Below, one piece after another: positions 1-8,290 of a stretch of 64,000 nucleotides of DNA. The position numbers were made by a program, and so were the translations under genes. The stretch comes from an uncultured Desulfovibrio sp. (lineage in GTDB: Bacteria > Desulfobacterota > Desulfovibrionia > Desulfovibrionales > Desulfovibrionaceae). The notes under the pieces are model-generated. The model was not told the origin of the DNA and searched no databases. It saw only the letters and a list, made by a program, of their open reading frames with translations. The stretch covers positions 186,001 to 250,000 of the forward strand of contig NZ_CALUWO010000001.1 in NCBI RefSeq assembly GCF_944324505.1, in the 5' to 3' direction. Position 1 is the first letter of the stretch. Every line of letters begins with the position of its first letter.

Positions 1-917
1 GGGACGGCGAGGTCATTGTCTCCCGCGGGGAACTGGTGGAAATCGGCGGCAGCTTCCGCATCCCCGAAGTCATGCGCCGGAGCGGCGCCATCCTGCGCGA
101 GGTGGGAGCCACCAACCGCACCCACCTGCGTGACTATGAAGCGGCCATTACTGAAAATACGCGCGCGCTCATGCGCGTGCATACCTCCAATTACCGCATT
201 GTGGGCTTTCACAGCGCCGTGGCCCTGCCGGAGCTGGCAGCCCTGGCCAGCCGGCACGGTCTGCCCGTTTTCGAGGACCTGGGCAGCGGCAGCCTCACGG
301 ACTTCAGCCCCTGCGGTCTGCCCAACGAGCCCACAGTCCCCTCTGTTCTGGCCGCCGGCGCCGATGTGGTGACATTTTCCGGCGACAAGGTCCTGGGCGG
401 CCCGCAGGCGGGCATCCTGGCCGGAAAGCGGTCCTACATCGAGGCCCTCAAGGCCAATCAGCTCACCCGCGCCCTGCGCTGCGACAAGCTGACGCTGGCC
501 GCGCTGGAAGCCACCCTGCGCCTGTACTGCGACCCGGAAAGCGCCCGCCAGCGCATTCCCACCCTGCGCATGATCCATCTTTCCGCCGCAGAGCTGGAAC
601 GCCAGGCACGGCGCCTGGCCACCCGGCTGCGCCGCGCCCTCGGCCCGCTCTGCCGGGTGCATCTGCGCCCTGACGTTTCCCGCGTGGGAGGCGGCGCCTT
701 TCCGCAATATGACCTGCCCACCACGCTTGTTTGTCTGGAGCCTGCCCATGGCAGCGCCACGGCGCTGAAGCAGGCCCTTCTCGAGACTGACCCCCCGCTG
801 CTGGGGCGGCTGGAAGACAGCTGCTTCTGTCTGGATACCCGCACCCTGCAGGAGGCCGATTACAGCCGGATTCCGGCCCTTGTGCGGGCCGCGCTTCCGG
901 AAAGGAATGCTGAATGA
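1..917 (+). CDS. selA: L-seryl-tRNA(Sec) selenium transferase, 5' end missing
   Basis: SelA is a PLP enzyme that turns seryl-tRNA(Sec) into selenocysteinyl-tRNA(Sec) using selenophosphate. The reading frame is already open at base 3 and has no start in the window, so the N-terminal part lies upstream. The visible part (about 304 residues) has the SelA-like run GGSFRIPEVM followed by GAILREVGATNRTH, the segment DLGSGSL, and the PLP-lysine motif FSGDKVLGG with the lysine codon at 387-389. The gene ends in an ATGA overlap with the next gene, so the two are probably translationally coupled. Its presence implies that the cell makes selenoproteins. No selenoprotein gene was recognised in this window. 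Confidence 0.95.
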   Translation, partial: DGEVIVSRGELVEIGGSFRIPEVMRRSGAILREVGATNRTHLRDYEAAITENTRALMRVHTSNYRIVGFHSAVALPELAALASRHGLPVFEDLGSGSLTDFSPCGLPNEPTVPSVLAAGADVVTFSGDKVLGGPQAGILAGKRSYIEALKANQLTRALRCDKLTLAALEATLRLYCDPESARQRIPTLRMIHLSAAELERQARRLATRLRRALGPLCRVHLRPDVSRVGGGAFPQYDLPTTLVCLEPAHGSATALKQALLETDPPLLGRLEDSCFCLDTRTLQEADYSRIPALVRAALPERNAE

Positions 918-2314
918 AAACCAAAACCTGCGAAATTGCCTATTCGCCGCAAAGCGCCTGGAAGGACTATGCCGCCACGGCCACCCGCCGCAAGGAGCTG
1001 GAAAGCCTGGCCAAGCGCTATATCGACTTTCTTTCCGCCTGCAAGACCGAACGCGAAACCATTGCCTACGTGCAGCGCCGCCTTGCGGAAAAGGGCTTTA
1101 CCGAAAATCCCCGTGACGGCCTGTTCATGCGGCCCCTGCGGGGCAAGGCCCTGTTTGCGGCCAGACGGGGCAAGGCGCCCCTGGCCCAGGGACTGCGCCT
1201 CATTGCCGCCCATGCGGACACGCCGCGCCTGGACTTCAAGCAGCGCCCCTTCATCGAACAGCCCGGCGTCACCCAGGCCAAGACCCATTATTACGGGGGC
1301 ATCCGCAAGTACCAGTGGCTGGCCCGCCCCCTTTCCCTGCGCGGCGTGGTGGCCCTGGAAAACGGCAAGAATCTTGCCATTGCCATTGGCGACCGCCCCG
1401 GCGATCCGGTCTTTACCATTGCCGACCTGCTGCCCCATCTGGCGCAGAAGCAGGCCGGCCAGCCCGTCAGTGAAGCCTTTGAAGCCGAAAAGCTCAATAT
1501 CATCCTTTCCCATGCGCCGGCTCCCGGCAGCGCCCGCAGCCGCCAGGACGAGGAAAAGGAACCCCTGAAAGCCTATCTGCTCCAGCTGCTCAACGAAAAA
1601 TACGGCGTGCGCGAAGAAGACTTCATTTCGGCGGACATGCAGGCCGTTCCCGCCGGTCCGGCCCGCTTTGTGGGTCTGGACCGTGCCCTCATCGGCGGAT
1701 ACGGGCAGGATGACCGCATCTGCGTCTTCACAGCGCTGGAAGCCTTCCTGACGGCCAAGACCGGCCGCAATGCCCCCAATACGGCCATCATGTTCTGGGA
1801 CAAGGAAGAAATCGGCTCCGACGGCGCCACCGGTGCGTCTTCCCGCTTCCTGCAATTCTGCGTGGAGGACATTACCCGCGCCTGGGCCGGCACCCTGCCC
1901 GTTTCGCAGGTGTTTCTGAACAGCCGTGCCATCTCTGCCGATGTGACCGGCGCCTTTGACCCGGATTTTCCCGAAGTGCACGAAAAGCAGAATGCCGCCC
2001 AGCTGGGCTACGGCCCCTGCTTCAGCAAATGCGGCGGCTCCCGCGGCAAATACGGCGCCAGCGAAGCCGATGCCGAATTTGTGGGCGAACTGCGCGGCCT
2101 GCTCAATGCCCGCAACATCCCCTGGCAGATTGCCGAACTGGGCAAGGTTGATGTGGGCGGCGGCGGAACCGTGGCCCTCTTCCTGGCTGCCTACGGCATG
2201 CAGGTCATCGACTGCGGCCCGGCCCTGCTGTCCATGCACAGCCCCTTTGAACTGTCCAGTAGCGTGGATGTCTTTGCCACTGCCGAGGCTTACCGCGCCT
2301 TTCTGGAAGGCTGA
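914..2314 (+). CDS. M18 family aminopeptidase (aspartyl aminopeptidase type)
   Basis: This 466-residue protein matches the M18 family of dinuclear zinc aminopeptidases, which are cytosolic and remove N-terminal residues from peptides. Metal and catalytic motifs are in the expected order: AHADTPRLDFK with His100 and Asp102, a central FWDKEEIGSDG with Glu298 and Glu299, and a C-terminal MHSPFELSSS with His442. Length is normal for the family. The start overlaps the selA stop (ATGA), which fixes the start and suggests co-transcription, although no functional link to selenium is apparent. Two strong hairpins follow the stop codon. The exact substrate preference cannot be read from the sequence. 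Confidence 0.9.
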   Translation: MKTKTCEIAYSPQSAWKDYAATATRRKELESLAKRYIDFLSACKTERETIAYVQRRLAEKGFTENPRDGLFMRPLRGKALFAARRGKAPLAQGLRLIAAHADTPRLDFKQRPFIEQPGVTQAKTHYYGGIRKYQWLARPLSLRGVVALENGKNLAIAIGDRPGDPVFTIADLLPHLAQKQAGQPVSEAFEAEKLNIILSHAPAPGSARSRQDEEKEPLKAYLLQLLNEKYGVREEDFISADMQAVPAGPARFVGLDRALIGGYGQDDRICVFTALEAFLTAKTGRNAPNTAIMFWDKEEIGSDGATGASSRFLQFCVEDITRAWAGTLPVSQVFLNSRAISADVTGAFDPDFPEVHEKQNAAQLGYGPCFSKCGGSRGKYGASEADAEFVGELRGLLNARNIPWQIAELGKVDVGGGGTVALFLAAYGMQVIDCGPALLSMHSPFELSSSVDVFATAEAYRAFLEG

Positions 2315-2318
2315 TGCC

Positions 2319-2355
2319 GCATGCCGCGGAAACGGGCGATGCTTCCGCGGCATGC
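2319..2355. terminator. Hairpin after the M18 peptidase gene
   Basis: A perfect 13-bp inverted repeat (GCATGCCGCGGAA and its complement at 2343-2355) with an 11-base loop starts 4 bases after the peptidase stop. It lacks a clear T run, so it may act as a 3' stabilising or rho-assisted structure. Confidence 0.45.
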
Positions 2356-2391
2356 TTCCCTGACGAAAAACGGCGCACAACCCATGAATGC

Positions 2392-2424
2392 ACGACGGCG
2401 GTGCCTGTCAGGCACCGCCGTCGT
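2392..2424. terminator. Perfect 15-bp hairpin between convergent genes
   Basis: Left arm 2392-2406 (ACGACGGCGGTGCCT) and right arm 2410-2424 are perfect complements with a 3-base loop. It lies between the convergent peptidase and OsmC genes and is probably a bidirectional terminator, although the T run is poor. Confidence 0.6.
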
Positions 2425-2443
2425 TACCGTATTGTCAAAACTA

Positions 2444-2854
2444 TCAGTCCTGCCAGAGAAAACGGACATCCTTCTTCATGTCAGGATGCAGGCTCTGATG
2501 CACAGGGCAGGTATGGGCTGCATGCTCCATGGCGGCCTTCTGCTCTTCCGTATAGGACCGGGCAGGCATGGTGAAAAGCAGCTCCACCCGCTCGATGCGC
2601 TTTCCCTGCGCCGCCATGTGCTTGGTCACGCTCACGGTCATGCCCTGCACATCAATGTGCCTGTCCCTGGCGTACCGGCCGATGAGATTCATGGCGCAGG
2701 CGCCCAGCCCCATGCACACCAGATCGGAAGGGGAAAAGGACTGCCCCCTGCCGCCATTTTCCTCAGGCGCCTCGGCCATGATGACGGTTCCGCTCCGCTC
2801 ATGCCGGCAGGCTATCCGCAAATCCCCAAGATAGGTTCCTGTTGCCGTGGTCAT
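2444..2854 (-). CDS. OsmC family protein, copy 1 of 3
   Basis: The 136-residue protein belongs to the OsmC/YhfA superfamily of cysteine-based peroxide-handling proteins. The start at 2854 is preceded by GGGAGAGAATA, a good ribosome site. A longer upstream frame has no family similarity. Both expected cysteines are present: one in LGACAMNLIG after FSPSDLV, and one in HTCPVHQSLH near the end. It is the most divergent of three tandem paralogues (next copies at 2973-3383 and 3703-4113). The C-terminus reads DVRFLWQD where the others have QVFTFVWP. Known OsmC proteins reduce organic hydroperoxides, but the YhfA-like branch may have other roles, so the substrate is uncertain. Confidence 0.88.
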   Translation of the reverse strand: MTTATGTYLGDLRIACRHERSGTVIMAEAPEENGGRGQSFSPSDLVCMGLGACAMNLIGRYARDRHIDVQGMTVSVTKHMAAQGKRIERVELLFTMPARSYTEEQKAAMEHAAHTCPVHQSLHPDMKKDVRFLWQD

Positions 2855-2972
2855 GTATTCTCTCCCTCTGGCGGCCACAGACAGGCGCTGACCGCTGGCT
2901 GGCCACCGGAAATGACGTTTGGAAAACGGCCCGGCATTCCCCGCCGCGGGGAGACGGGCAGCCCCTCCCCGG

Positions 2973-3383
2973 CTATTCGGGCCAGACAAAGGTAAAGACC
3001 TGCTCCACGCTGTCATGCAGACTTCTGTGCACGGCACAGCTGTGCGCAGCCCGTTCAATGCTGATCTTTTCCTTGGCCGAATAGGCCCGCCGGGGCATGG
3101 TAAAGACCACCTCCAGCCTGCCGATGCGGTGAGGTGTGGTGCTCATGGTCTCGTTTACCGCCACGGACATGCCACTCACATCCACCCCGTGGTTCTGGGC
3201 ATAGATGCCGATGACGGTGCTGGCGCAGGCAGCCAGCGCTGCCGCCACCAGGTCCGTGGGCGAAAAGCTCTGTCCTCTGCCGCCACTGTCCGCCGGGCCA
3301 TCGGTCACCAGCGTGGCGCCGCTCTGCTGGTGGCGACATTCCACGCGCAGACCACCGCGATAGATTCCTGTCAGCGTGGGCAT
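2973..3383 (-). CDS. OsmC family protein, copy 2 of 3
   Basis: This 136-residue OsmC-family protein starts at 3383 behind AAAGGAGGAAGT, a near-ideal ribosome site. The conserved layout is FSPTDLVAAALAACAS (first cysteine) and HSCAVHRSLH (second cysteine). It is close to copy 3 over the whole length: both have GIYAQNHG, RIGRLEVVFTMPRRAYS and a QVFTFVWP ending. Proline of the usual CPVH motif is replaced, giving CAVH. The tandem arrangement points to duplication within the lineage. A long hairpin lies in the gap between this gene and copy 3, so the two may be expressed separately. Confidence 0.88.
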   Translation of the reverse strand: MPTLTGIYRGGLRVECRHQQSGATLVTDGPADSGGRGQSFSPTDLVAAALAACASTVIGIYAQNHGVDVSGMSVAVNETMSTTPHRIGRLEVVFTMPRRAYSAKEKISIERAAHSCAVHRSLHDSVEQVFTFVWPE

Positions 3384-3702
3384 ACTTCCTCCTTTACAGG
3401 GCAGGGGCAGGCGCTGCCGGCGCCCTTTGCCCGTCCATGGCATTGCCGCACGGTGCCGGCGCCCCCTGCGGGGGCACGGCCGTCCTGTTTCCCTGCGGCC
3501 GGCCAGGGCGCGTTAGCGCGAAACGAAATTGTTCTTCTGGGGGGGAAGGAAACCCCCTTGGCTAGCGCGCAAGGGGTGTTTCCTTCCCCCCAGGCCCCCC
3601 ATCCTTCCCCCAACGCGCTTTTTCAGGAAGGACAAGGGCCATGCGGCACGCACCGTTCAAACGGTATGTGCAGTCTGTATTTTCAATGCGTGTTAGCAGG
3701 CC
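3384..3702. other. Gene-free gap between OsmC copies 2 and 3
   Basis: This 319-base gap holds no supportable gene. It contains the long hairpin at 3540-3591 and the small palindrome GCGCGTTAGCGCG just before it. The opposing short frames are low-complexity and are rejected as genes. Confidence 0.6.
3540..3591. repeat. Long inverted repeat (21-22 bp arms) between OsmC genes
   Basis: Left arm 3540-3560 (GGGGGGAAGGAAAC then CCCCTTG) and right arm 3570-3591 pair over about 21 bp with a single extra A. The loop is GCTAGCGCG. The stem is longer and more perfect than a normal terminator and has no T run. It could be an mRNA processing or stability element, or a small repeat of the REP/MITE kind. 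No second copy was noticed in this window. Confidence 0.7.
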
Positions 3703-4113
3703 CTAGTCCGGCCAGACAAAGGTAAACACCTGTTCCATGTCCGCCGAAAGGCTCATGTGCACGGGGCAGGTATGAGCGGCCCGTTCTATGCTGGCCCGTT
3801 CCTTGTCCGAATAGGCCCGCCGGGGCATGGTAAAGACCACTTCCAGCCTGCCGATGCGGCGAGGATTGGCACTCATGGTCTTGGTCACCTCCATGGTCAT
3901 GCCGGTCACATCCAGTCCGTGGTTCTGGGCATAAATGCCGATGATGGTCATGGCGCAGGCGCCCAGGGCCGCCCCCACCAGGTCCGTGGGCGAAAAGGCC
4001 TGCCCCTTGCCGCAATTGTCCACCGGCGCATCGGTCATCAGCGTGGCGCCGCTCTGCTCGTGACGGCACTCGACACGCAGATCGCCGCAATAGGTTCCTG
4101 TCACCGTTGCCAT
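3703..4113 (-). CDS. OsmC family protein, copy 3 of 3
   Basis: First gene of the tandem set in the direction of transcription; 136 residues, start at 4113 behind AAGGAGGACAT. Both cysteines are in the expected places: FSPTDLVGAALGACAMT and HTCPVHMSL. The protein shares nearly all of its C-terminal half with copy 2. Three paralogues in a row in a sulfate reducer suggest a role in oxidative or sulfur-compound stress. That is inferred from the family, since nothing regulatory is visible upstream. Confidence 0.88.
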   Translation of the reverse strand: MATVTGTYCGDLRVECRHEQSGATLMTDAPVDNCGKGQAFSPTDLVGAALGACAMTIIGIYAQNHGLDVTGMTMEVTKTMSANPRRIGRLEVVFTMPRRAYSDKERASIERAAHTCPVHMSLSADMEQVFTFVWPD

Positions 4114-4482
4114 ATGTCCTCCTTGGTTAGACCGTGGCGCCCTGCCGTGCCGGATGGCGCCGGCAGGACCTCATGCAGGCCATAGCAGATTCCCGCCACC
4201 TTTGCCACAGGCAGGAGCGGTCCCCCGCTCACGGGCAGGCAACGCCCGTTCCCGCAGCACGGGAGAAGAGGAAAATATCCAATAATACGTTCATAGAGCT
4301 TCCTAATCATATTTACAAAGCAAACCTATTCTATGATAAATATATATAACAATTGCCAACAATCAAAAAAGTCCAGCTATCGCTATCGTATGCGCACAGC
4401 TGGACTCTTATAATGTTGTGAGATAATAGATAATATAAAAAAGAATATTGTTTTATCCTGATTTACCAGTCACAAAGCAAAC
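4114..4482. other. Gene-free region passing from GC-rich to AT-rich DNA; 16-bp direct repeat
   Basis: Base composition drops sharply near 4270 and stays AT-rich to about 5040, unlike all the surrounding DNA. A 16-bp direct repeat, ACAAAGCAAACCTATT, occurs at 4315-4330 and 4472-4487. The second copy spans the stop codon of the next gene. Between them an 8-bp inverted repeat (GTCCAGCT, 4371-4378 with 4398-4405) could terminate transcription of the small membrane gene. Short frames here have no support. Confidence 0.55.
4371..4405 (-). terminator. Possible terminator of the small membrane protein gene
   Basis: GTCCAGCT and AGCTGGAC form an 8-bp stem with a 19-base loop. On the minus strand the stem is followed by TTTTTTGATTG, which fits an intrinsic terminator for the gene ending at 4483. 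Confidence 0.55.
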
Positions 4483-4734
4483 CTATTTCTGCCTTTCGAG
4501 GAGAATGATATACCCAGCTCCAAAAGTCCATATACCAAGCGTAACTACCAAAACCAAGAGGCTTAAAAGCATCATAAAAATATTGCGGGTGGAATGTGGA
4601 AGGATCTGATGGACGCGCCAACCGGCCTTGTTATGCTCATCTATCACGTTTTGCAGCGCACGACTGGGATTGGTAAAAAGTAGACCAATAAGACCACCAG
4701 ACAACGCCACACGTACAATTAAATTTTCTGTCAT
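4483..4734 (-). CDS. Small membrane protein of unknown function
   Basis: An 83-residue protein of unknown function. The start at 4734 is preferred because GGAGGG sits 5 bases upstream. An ATG at 4746 overlaps that ribosome site and is less likely. Residues about 15-38 (SRALQNVIDEHNKAGWRVHQ) resemble the short DUF4177-type motif, and residues 48-78 form one strong hydrophobic segment or a hairpin of two. The C-terminus is short and basic (LERQK). Codon usage and base composition are much more AT-rich than in neighbours, which suggests recent acquisition. The leader contains a small hairpin (CATGCCT/AGGCATG, 4752-4777). Confidence 0.65.
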   Translation of the reverse strand: MTENLIVRVALSGGLIGLLFTNPSRALQNVIDEHNKAGWRVHQILPHSTRNIFMMLLSLLVLVVTLGIWTFGAGYIILLERQK

Positions 4735-5046
4735 TTTTCCCTCCATTATCTCATGCCTGAGACCTTACTAAGGCATGCAAACCCAACATATTTCAACTAT
4801 TTTATATAAATGCATTTATTATATATAAAATTGATTGTCAATATGTGTTTATATATTTTTATCAAAAAATTACATTATATTACAGAGGGATAAACGAATT
4901 TCACCAAGCTCAATCCATCCTGGACGCAGAGGCATGCTCTCCTGCCTCTCCGTCACATGAACGGGGCACGAAGAAGAGCAATAGACTAGCATAGCCCATC
5001 ATCAGCAGCCAAAAAATGCCTTGGATATACCATTTATATTAGCGCA
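4735..5046. other. AT-rich intergenic region
   Basis: No gene is supported in these 312 bases. The part from 4790 to 4900 is very AT-rich and contains TTGACA on the minus strand (4836-4841) with AT-rich sequence downstream. This is a likely promoter region for the small membrane protein gene. The remainder up to 5046 is featureless. Confidence 0.5.
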
Positions 5047-5643
5047 CTAGCCGAAAACCCCGTCCTGCCAGAGCACGCGCAGGCCGATGCCCAGCAGCAC
5101 CAGCCCGCCCAGCAGGCCGGCCCAGCGCTGCAACACGGCCAGGCCGGCAAGCAGCCGGCCCAGATGAAGCCCCACGGCGGAAATGACAAAACAGACGCCG
5201 CCAATGACTAGCGACGGCCAGAGCACGGGGGTATCCGTCATGGCAAAGGTCAGGCCCACAGCCAGTGCGTCAATGCTGGTGGCCACGCCCAGCACCAGCA
5301 GATTGCGCCATGCCGTGGGATCGCTGCCGTCGCCGTGGCAGTCCTCGGCGTCGGTATCACCATGGCGGAAGTCCTTCCAGGCGCCGTACAGCATATTGCC
5401 GCCCACCCAGGCCAGCAGGACAAAGGCCACCCAGTGATCCCAGGCCGCGATGTACTGATGCACGGACTGTCCCAGCATCCAGCCCAGCACCGGCATGGCA
5501 AACTGAAAGAAGCCAAAGGCCCCTCCCACGCGCAGGTAGTGCCGCATCTGCACATCCCGCAGGGCACAGCCGGAAGCCACGGCCACGGTGAAGGCATCCA
5601 GCGAAAGAGCCACAGCCAGCAGAAAAACCGTAAGAAATGACAT
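5047..5643 (-). CDS. mntP: Manganese exporter MntP
   Basis: MntP is an inner-membrane Mn(II) efflux pump (formerly DUF204). The 198-residue protein has six hydrophobic segments arranged as two repeats. Each repeat carries the family's membrane aspartate, in SLDAFTVAVASG near the N-terminus and SIDALAVGLTFA near residue 115. The loop between the repeats is acidic and His-rich (HGDTDAEDCHGDG). The start at 5643 has GAGGTG upstream. An in-frame ATG at 5688 is too close to ruvC and adds no family similarity. No yybP-ykoY manganese riboswitch lies in front. The gene follows ruvC after 22 bases and probably shares its transcript. Confidence 0.93.
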   Translation of the reverse strand: MSFLTVFLLAVALSLDAFTVAVASGCALRDVQMRHYLRVGGAFGFFQFAMPVLGWMLGQSVHQYIAAWDHWVAFVLLAWVGGNMLYGAWKDFRHGDTDAEDCHGDGSDPTAWRNLLVLGVATSIDALAVGLTFAMTDTPVLWPSLVIGGVCFVISAVGLHLGRLLAGLAVLQRWAGLLGGLVLLGIGLRVLWQDGVFG

Positions 5644-5665
5644 GCACACCTCAAAACCGCAGGCG

Positions 5666-6190
5666 TCAGCGTTGTTGCAGCAGGGCAAAACGGCGCATGG
5701 TCAGATGGCAGATGGCCACCCCCAGGGCATCGGAGGTATCCAGCGCCCAGCCTTCGCCGCGCACATTGAGCAGGCGGCGCACCATGAAGGCCACCTGTTC
5801 CTTTTCCGCCCGGCCCGTCCCCACCAGCGTCTTCTTGATCAGCGTGGGTTCATAGTCGCTCACGGGAATGCCGCAGGCCGCGCAGGCCGCCACGGCCACG
5901 CCACGGGCCTGCCCCAGCTTGAGGGCGCTGGCCGCATTGCGGGCCGTGAACACCTGCTCGATGGCGGCTTCCGCGGGAGAGCAGCGCCGCAGCACCGCCA
6001 CCAGCTCGCGGTAGATGCAGGCCAGCCGCTGGGAAAAGGCCGTGTCGCCCCCGGCCGTGGTACGGATGATGCCGCAGTCCACCAGGTGCAGCACCCCGGA
6101 AACCTCGCGCACAATGCCCCAGCCGGTACGCTGCGAACCGGGATCGATTCCCATGACCGTCACGGGAGCATGACTGACAGAAGCGGGCAT
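5666..6190 (-). CDS. ruvC: Holliday junction resolvase RuvC
   Basis: RuvC cuts Holliday junctions moved by RuvAB during recombinational repair. The 174-residue protein has the normal length and all four acidic catalytic positions: Asp16 in MGIDPGSQRTGWG, Glu in AAIEQVF, and the pair in LDTSDALGVAICH. RuvA and RuvB are not in this window. The gene lies downstream of yebC on the same strand, a neighbourhood common in bacteria, with 229 bases between the two. The few bases after the stop lead directly into mntP. Confidence 0.96.
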   Translation of the reverse strand: MPASVSHAPVTVMGIDPGSQRTGWGIVREVSGVLHLVDCGIIRTTAGGDTAFSQRLACIYRELVAVLRRCSPAEAAIEQVFTARNAASALKLGQARGVAVAACAACGIPVSDYEPTLIKKTLVGTGRAEKEQVAFMVRRLLNVRGEGWALDTSDALGVAICHLTMRRFALLQQR

Positions 6191-6419
6191 GATTCATCCT
6201 CCCGGCATGACTGCGGCCCGCAGGCCGGATACCAGAAAACAGCAAGGGGAAGAGGCGATGTTCCAGAGAACACCCGCACTCCTCCCCTGTAAAACCATTC
6301 ACGGCACGGAGGGAACGCCCTGTGGCATGCCCTTCCCCGCGGCCGTGCCGCAGGCGGACAGACAGACGTCTTGCTCCGGCCGGCGCCCGGCCCTCCTTGC
6401 GGAAGGCCGTCGGCAACGA

Positions 6420-7151
6420 CTATTCCACGTCGTCCGGGAAGTCGGCGTTGGCATAGACGTTCTGCACGTCGTCGTTATCGTCCAGGGCGTCCATGAGGCG
6501 CAGCACCTTCTGGGCGGCGTCAGCATCCACGGGCACCAGATTCTGGGGCACCATGGCCAGTTCGGCGGACTGCATGGCCACACCGGCGCTTTCCAGCGCA
6601 TCGCGCACAGCGGCAAAATCGGCCATGGCCGTTTGCAGGGTCCACACGTCTTCATCGTCGATCACGTCATCGGCGCCGGCTTCCATGGCCACTTCCATGA
6701 TCTGATCTTCGCTGTAGGCGGCCTTGTCCACCGTGATGACGCCCTTGCGGTCAAACATCCAGCTCACGCTGCCGTCGGTGCCCAGGCTGCCGCCGTGCTT
6801 GGTGAAGAGGTGGCGCACTTCGGCCACGGTGCGGTTCTTGTTGTCCGTGGCCACTTCCACCATGATGGCAATGCCCGCGGGGCCGTAGCCTTCGTAAAAG
6901 CATTCGGTGAGGTCGCCGCCGGCATCCTCGCCAGTCCCCTTGCGGATAGCCGCCTCGATCTTGTCCTTGGGCAGGTTGACGGCCTTGGCCGCCGCAATGG
7001 CCGCGCGCAGACGGGGATTGCCCGCCGGATCGCCACCGTTCTTGGCAGCAATGATGATTTCCTTGGCGGCCTTGGTAAAGACCTTGCCGCGCTTGGCGTC
7101 CTGACGGCCCTTGCGGTGCTGGATATTGGCCCATTTGCTATGCCCAGACAT
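6420..7151 (-). CDS. yebC: YebC/PmpR family regulator
   Basis: A 243-residue protein of the YebC/TACO1 family, found in nearly all bacteria. Members act as DNA-binding regulators (PmpR) or as ribosome-associated factors that help translation of proline-rich stretches. The start [14 protein letters not shown] is the family signature, and length is typical. [20 protein letters not shown] in the middle is also characteristic. It precedes ruvC on the same strand. DNA-binding and ribosome-related functions cannot be told apart from the sequence. Confidence 0.95.
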   Translation of the reverse strand: MSGHSKWANIQHRKGRQDAKRGKVFTKAAKEIIIAAKNGGDPAGNPRLRAAIAAAKAVNLPKDKIEAAIRKGTGEDAGGDLTECFYEGYGPAGIAIMVEVATDNKNRTVAEVRHLFTKHGGSLGTDGSVSWMFDRKGVITVDKAAYSEDQIMEVAMEAGADDVIDDEDVWTLQTAMADFAAVRDALESAGVAMQSAELAMVPQNLVPVDADAAQKVLRLMDALDDNDDVQNVYANADFPDDVE

Positions 7152-7277
7152 ACAACCTCCGAAACTCGCTACGTTCGGCCGCCCTGCGGCGGCTCATGAT
7201 AAAAAAACAGGCTCACCGCACAGGCGATGCGCCAAAATACCCGGATCGCATGCCGGCGCCCCGCCGGCATGGTCCGC

Positions 7278-7937
7278 TTATTCCGTGACGGGATCAGGGG
7301 CAGCCGGAACGGCGCCCCCCGCGGCGTCCTGCGGACGCACGGCAGCTTCGGCCCGGAAGTCCATGCCCACAAAGAAGGTTTCCTTGCTTTCGGCACGGGA
7401 ACTCTTGGGCTTGAAGGACTTGACCGAACGAAAGGCCCTGCGCATGGGCTGCAACAGCTCCTGCACGTCAGGCCCCATGAATATCTTGACCACAAAGCTG
7501 CCCCCGGGCCGCAGGTACAGGCAGGCCACGTTGAGCGCCTCGCAGGCCAGTTCCAGCGAGCGGGCCTGATCCGTGAACTTGGTGCCCGTGGTGCGCGGCG
7601 CCATGTCGCTCATCACCACATCAAACGGCCCCGTCTGCCGGAGCAGATCTTCGAACGCTGCGGAACGCTGAAAGACATCTTCCTGCAGAAAGGTCACCTG
7701 CGGCGGGAAGGCCGTTTCCGTGGTCTGGATGTCACAGCCTAGCACCCGGCCACGCGGGCCGATCTTCTCCGCTGCGCCCAGAGACCATGACCCCGGAGCG
7801 GCCCCGAGGTCCAGCACGCGCATCCCCTGGCGAAACAGCCTGAACTTGGCATCCAGCTCCTTGAGCTTGTAGACGGAGCGCGCCGGGTAGTTTTCCCGCT
7901 TGGCTTTCAGAAAATAATGATCGCGATATTCTTTCAT
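7278..7937 (-). CDS. rlmE: 23S rRNA 2'-O-methyltransferase RlmE (FtsJ/RrmJ)
   Basis: RlmE methylates the ribose of U2552 in the 23S rRNA A loop late in 50S assembly. The 219-residue protein starts at 7937 with MKEYRDHYFLKAKRENYPAR. The long frame upstream runs through the tRNA gene and cannot be coding. The K-D-K-E tetrad is visible: Lys in ARSVYKLKE, Asp in MSDMAPRTTG, Lys in SFVVKIF and Glu in SRAESKETF. The SAM loop is LDLGAAPGSWS. About 20 residues at the C-terminus are alanine- and proline-rich and go beyond the usual family end. Confidence 0.95.
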   Translation of the reverse strand: MKEYRDHYFLKAKRENYPARSVYKLKELDAKFRLFRQGMRVLDLGAAPGSWSLGAAEKIGPRGRVLGCDIQTTETAFPPQVTFLQEDVFQRSAAFEDLLRQTGPFDVVMSDMAPRTTGTKFTDQARSLELACEALNVACLYLRPGGSFVVKIFMGPDVQELLQPMRRAFRSVKSFKPKSSRAESKETFFVGMDFRAEAAVRPQDAAGGAVPAAPDPVTE

Positions 7938-8134
7938 AGTTTTGCCGGAGGGCAAGCATAGCCTTTTTCCGTGCAAAGGCCAAGCCCCGAAACGCGCCTT
8001 TCCGCAGAAGAACGCCACCCCGCCCGCCGGGCACAGGGCGCCGCCGGAAGGATTTCCCGCCCCCGGCAGAAAGCGCTTGACAGCGGCCGGCCACGGGGAT
8101 AGAAAACGAACCTGCGCAAGCAATTGTGCCCCGT

Positions 8135-8210
8135 GGGGAAGTAGCTCAGCTGGGAGAGCATCGCCTTCGCAAGGCGGGGGCCGGGAGTTCAAGTCTCCTC
8201 TTCTCCACCA
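8135..8210 (+). tRNA. tRNA-Ala, anticodon CGC
   Basis: A 76-base cloverleaf with encoded CCA: acceptor GGGGAAG/CTTCTCC, D arm GCTCAGCTGGGAGAGC, anticodon arm TCGCC-TTCGCAA-GGCGG, T arm GGGAG-TTCAAGT-CTCCT. The loop gives anticodon CGC, which reads GCG (Ala). The third acceptor pair is G3:U70, the alanine identity element, which confirms the assignment. Confidence 0.97.
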
Positions 8211-8222
8211 AAGAACATAACG

Positions 8223-8248
8223 GGAGGCATGACAATGGTCATGCCTCC
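8223..8248 (+). terminator. Hairpin after tRNA-Ala
   Basis: GGAGGCATGAC (8223-8233) pairs perfectly with 8238-8248 across a 4-base loop, 12 bases after the tRNA. A second small hairpin (CTGCCG/CGGCAG, 8248-8263) follows. A T run is lacking, but the position fits a tRNA terminator. Confidence 0.5.
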
Positions 8249-8290
8249 TGCCGTTTACGGCAGGCATGCGGCCCCGTTGCCGCAGCCTGG

